Below, piece after piece: positions 6,580 through 8,696 of a stretch of DNA of 8,696 nucleotides. Source of the DNA: an uncultured Selenomonadales bacterium (GTDB lineage: Bacteria > Bacillota > Negativicutes > Selenomonadales > Selenomonadaceae); NCBI GenBank assembly GCA_947165405.1, contig CAMVAG010000089.1, positions 1 through 8,696 on the forward strand, given 5' to 3'. Both the position numbers and the translations under genes were made by a program. The notes beneath the pieces are model-generated. The model did not search any database and had not been told where the DNA came from. It worked only from the letters and a program-made list of their open reading frames with translations. Positions within the stretch are counted from its first letter, which is position 1, and each line of letters starts with the position of its first letter.

Positions 6580-7470
6580 ATGAATTACAAATCGGGATTC
6601 GTCGCGGTTATCGGCAGACCGAATGTCGGCAAGTCGACGCTGATAAATAAAATTATCGGGCAGAAGGTCGCGATAACCTCCGATAAGCCGCAGACGACGC
6701 GCAGTCGCATTCAATGCATCTTGACGGAAGACGACGCGCAGATTATTTTCCTCGACACGCCCGGCATTCACAAGCCCAAGTTCAAACTCGGCGAATACAT
6801 GCTAAAGGCGGCGGAAGGCACGCTTAAGGAAGTCGACGCGATTTTTTTTGTGATTGACGCTACGGAAAAATTTGGCGGCGGCGAAAAATATATCCTCGAA
6901 CGTTTGAGCGCGACGACCAAGCCCGTTATCCTCGTCGTGAACAAAATCGATTTGCTTGACCGCGAAAAACTTTTGCCGATAATCGCCGAATACTCGACGC
7001 GCAGAAATTTTGCGGCGGTCGTTCCGATAAGCGCGACGAACGGAATCAACCTCGACGAACTTATCGACGAGGCGAAAAAATTTTTGCCCGAAGGCGTTCA
7101 ATATTATCCCGCCGACATGGTGACCGACCAACCCGAACGCTTGATAATCGCCGAGCTGATTCGCGAAAAAATTTTGCACGCGACGCAAGATGAAGTTCCT
7201 CACTCAATCGCCGTCGACTTGGAGGAATTTACCGAACGCGACAACGGAACGATTTTTATTCGGGCGACGATTTACGTTGAGCGCGATTCGCAAAAAGGAA
7301 TTTTAATCGGCAAGAACGGCGCAATGCTCAAGCAAGTTGGAGCGGCGGCTCGTCCCGAAATCGAAATGCTTTTGGGCGCGAAAATTTTTTTGGACTTGTG
7401 GGTCAAAGTCAAACGCGATTGGCGAAATTCAATCGGCGCGTTGCAAAGTTTCGGCTTGAAAGATTTTTAG
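6580..7470 (+). CDS. era: GTPase Era, 16S rRNA-binding ribosome assembly factor
   Basis: An essential Ras-like GTPase that binds the 3' end of 16S rRNA and helps mature the 30S subunit, acting in the cytosol and loosely at the membrane. The GTPase motifs are intact: G1 GRPNVGKS (residues 12-19), G2 QTTRSR (38-43), G3 DTPG (59-62) followed by IHKPK, G4 NKID (121-124) and G5 SAT (151-153). The C-terminal KH RNA-binding domain shows GKNGAMLKQVG (244-254) and the family ending LDLWVKVKRDWRNS (271-284). The 296-residue length is normal (about 300). ATG at 6580 fits both the ribosome site and the known Era N-terminus (SGFVAVIGRPNVGKST). It follows rpoD by 46 bases that hold a terminator-like hairpin, so expression is probably by read-through or from a promoter within rpoD. 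The usual Bacillota neighbours ybeY, dgkA, cdd and recO are not adjacent; comEC follows. Confidence 0.98.
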   Translation: MNYKSGFVAVIGRPNVGKSTLINKIIGQKVAITSDKPQTTRSRIQCILTEDDAQIIFLDTPGIHKPKFKLGEYMLKAAEGTLKEVDAIFFVIDATEKFGGGEKYILERLSATTKPVILVVNKIDLLDREKLLPIIAEYSTRRNFAAVVPISATNGINLDELIDEAKKFLPEGVQYYPADMVTDQPERLIIAELIREKILHATQDEVPHSIAVDLEEFTERDNGTIFIRATIYVERDSQKGILIGKNGAMLKQVGAAARPEIEMLLGAKIFLDLWVKVKRDWRNSIGALQSFGLKDF

Positions 7471-7551
7471 AGCGTACCGTTAAATTCGAAACGCAGCGGT
7501 GAGCGCAAACGAACGTGCAGTCCGGCGTGTCTTTAGGCGGCGATTTTTATC
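7471..7551 (+). other. era-comEC intergenic spacer
   Basis: These 81 bases contain no gene, T-run terminator or clear promoter. A weak stem, ACCGTT (7476-7481) with AGCGGT (7495-7500), is possible but has no T run. AGGCGG at 7535-7540 is the best ribosome site for comEC, 11 bases before its ATG, which is weak and distant. The lack of a terminator suggests that era and comEC share a transcript. Confidence 0.5.
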
Positions 7552-8696
7552 ATGAAGGTTAAAGTTTCGGATTCTTTTTTGAACGTCACACTCGCGGCTT
7601 TGGCGGCGGGAATTATTTTCATGGAATATTTTCCGCGCACGCCGAAATTTTTAATCGGAGCCTGCGTGGCGGCAAGTATAATCGGATTGCTGATTACATG
7701 GCGTCGAAAAAATTTGACGGCATGGATAATCTGTCCGATAATTTTTTTTGCGCTCGGCGGCTTGAGATTTTTTGCAGTCGATAACCTTCCGCCCGATGAC
7801 GTTTCAAAATTCGCGGGGCAAGCCGTTCAAATTTCGGGCGTCGTTCGTGAGGAGCCGCAAGTAAAAATTTTGCAGAACGGTTTAACTCAAGTGCGCTTTG
7901 TCGTCGACGCGAAGACAATCAAACTCAAAGACGCGGAGAAAAAAATTTGCGGCGGATTGATTTTGACTTGCTACCCGAACGACGGCGAACCTTTACCGGC
8001 GGCGCGAATCGGCGATAAAATTTTTTTCGGCGGCAACCTCAAACTCTTGACGAACTACAACAACCCCGGACAAATCGACGGCGTCACTCGCATGAAGGCT
8101 GACGGAATTACCGCGCGGCTTTCGGCGAACAAGCAAGGCATTTCGATTGAGGAAGTCGACGGCGGGCTTTGGATAAAATTTTTGAGAATCGTCGCGGCAA
8201 TTCGTGAACACTATCGCGAATCGATGGCAAGCGTCATGTCGAGGGAAGATGCGGCGGCGATTTTTGCAATGCTCTTCGGCGGCTACGCGGGGCTCAATCC
8301 CGAACTCGTCGAAGACTTTCAAACAACGGGCATTGTCCATATTTTATCGGTCAGCGGCTCGCACATGAGCATGTTGGCAATGGCGACGGCTTATCTTTGT
8401 TTGATGTTGAGGCTGCCGAAATCTTTGCAGTTTGCAATCGGCTTTTTCGTTATCGGAACCTACGCGATATTGAGCGGGCTTTTGCCGCAAGTCATGCGTT
8501 CGGCGACGATGGGCATTTTAATTTTCTTGGCAAAGACACTCGACGCGGATGCTGAAGGAGCGCGCCTCTTGACTTTGACCGCGCTTGCCATGCTGATTAA
8601 TCAACCGCTGCTTTTGTTCGACGTGAGTTTCCAGTTGAGCTTCACTTCGACGGCGGGGCTGATGTATTTGTCTGAAGACTTGCGAAAGTCAATTAG
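7552..8696 (+). CDS. comEC: ComEC/Rec2-family DNA-uptake channel, 5' part (cut by window end)
   Basis: An inner-membrane protein that passes single-stranded DNA into the cell during natural transformation. The 381 visible residues run without a stop to the window end. Residues 1-75 hold short membrane segments typical of the DUF4131-type N-terminus. Residues 85-200 form the soluble OB-like part, ending in NYNNPGQIDGVTRMKADGI (168-186), the family NPG...D motif. The competence domain then begins, with DFQTTGIVHILSVSGSHMSM (255-274), RSATMGILIFLAK (316-328) and DVSFQLSF (357-364). SGSHM replaces the more common SGLHI/V. The C-terminal half, including any metallo-beta-lactamase-like domain, lies outside the window. 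ATG at 7552 is the first good start after an in-frame TAG at 7534; its ribosome site is weak, which fits low expression. A ComEC gene alone does not prove that the organism is competent. Confidence 0.93.
   Translation, partial: MKVKVSDSFLNVTLAALAAGIIFMEYFPRTPKFLIGACVAASIIGLLITWRRKNLTAWIICPIIFFALGGLRFFAVDNLPPDDVSKFAGQAVQISGVVREEPQVKILQNGLTQVRFVVDAKTIKLKDAEKKICGGLILTCYPNDGEPLPAARIGDKIFFGGNLKLLTNYNNPGQIDGVTRMKADGITARLSANKQGISIEEVDGGLWIKFLRIVAAIREHYRESMASVMSREDAAAIFAMLFGGYAGLNPELVEDFQTTGIVHILSVSGSHMSMLAMATAYLCLMLRLPKSLQFAIGFFVIGTYAILSGLLPQVMRSATMGILIFLAKTLDADAEGARLLTLTALAMLINQPLLLFDVSFQLSFTSTAGLMYLSEDLRKSI

Noticed and set aside
6575..6580. Perfect TTGACA -35 box just before and overlapping the era start codon
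   Set aside because: No -10-like hexamer lies 16-18 bases downstream, and a transcript from there would lack the era start. Treated as chance.
7471..7551. Possible small RNA or relic gene in the era-comEC spacer
   Set aside because: Only a weak stem without a T run and no open frame with a start signal; nothing supports an RNA gene.
7993..8340. Open frame on the - strand opposite comEC
   Set aside because: The + strand frame encodes clear ComEC motifs across the same bases; the - strand product resembles no family I know.

Overview
The window is an ordinary stretch of bacterial chromosome at roughly 50% GC. It holds seven protein genes, the last one cut by the window end, and no RNA genes, mobile elements, CRISPR arrays or phage genes that I can see. 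The gene set and protein style point to Bacillota: a SigA-like primary sigma factor directly behind dnaG, and near-consensus GGAGG ribosome sites. A lactate-type permease next to a cobalamin adenosyltransferase would suit an anaerobic lactate-to-propionate fermenter, so my best guess is a Negativicutes (Selenomonas/Veillonella-like) organism. That placement is inference, not proof.

Left part (1-3174) is metabolic. A LctP-family permease (20-1549) and a PduO-type ATP:cob(I)alamin adenosyltransferase (1559-2059) form a tight two-gene unit on the + strand. The permease stop codon lies inside the Shine-Dalgarno sequence of the second gene. A glycerate 2-kinase (2056-3174) runs toward them on the - strand. 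The two stop codons overlap, and a probable + strand terminator (2097-2129) lies inside the 3' end of the kinase gene. The kinase has its own extended -10 promoter near 3205-3213.

Right part (3284-8696) is information processing, all on the + strand: DNA primase dnaG, primary sigma factor rpoD, ribosome-assembly GTPase era, then the 5' part of the DNA-uptake channel gene comEC. dnaG and rpoD are 25 bases apart and probably co-transcribed. A terminator-like hairpin separates rpoD from era and runs straight into the era ribosome site, so era appears to depend on read-through or on a promoter inside rpoD.

I did not find a new gene system. The strongest unexplained signals are in the DNA text itself. 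GATC and GGCC each occur only once in 8.7 kb, where about 30 of each would be expected, and the hexamer AAATTT occurs about 34 times where about 2 would be expected. These look like genome-wide signatures (restriction avoidance, A-tract preference) and deserve a count over the whole genome.
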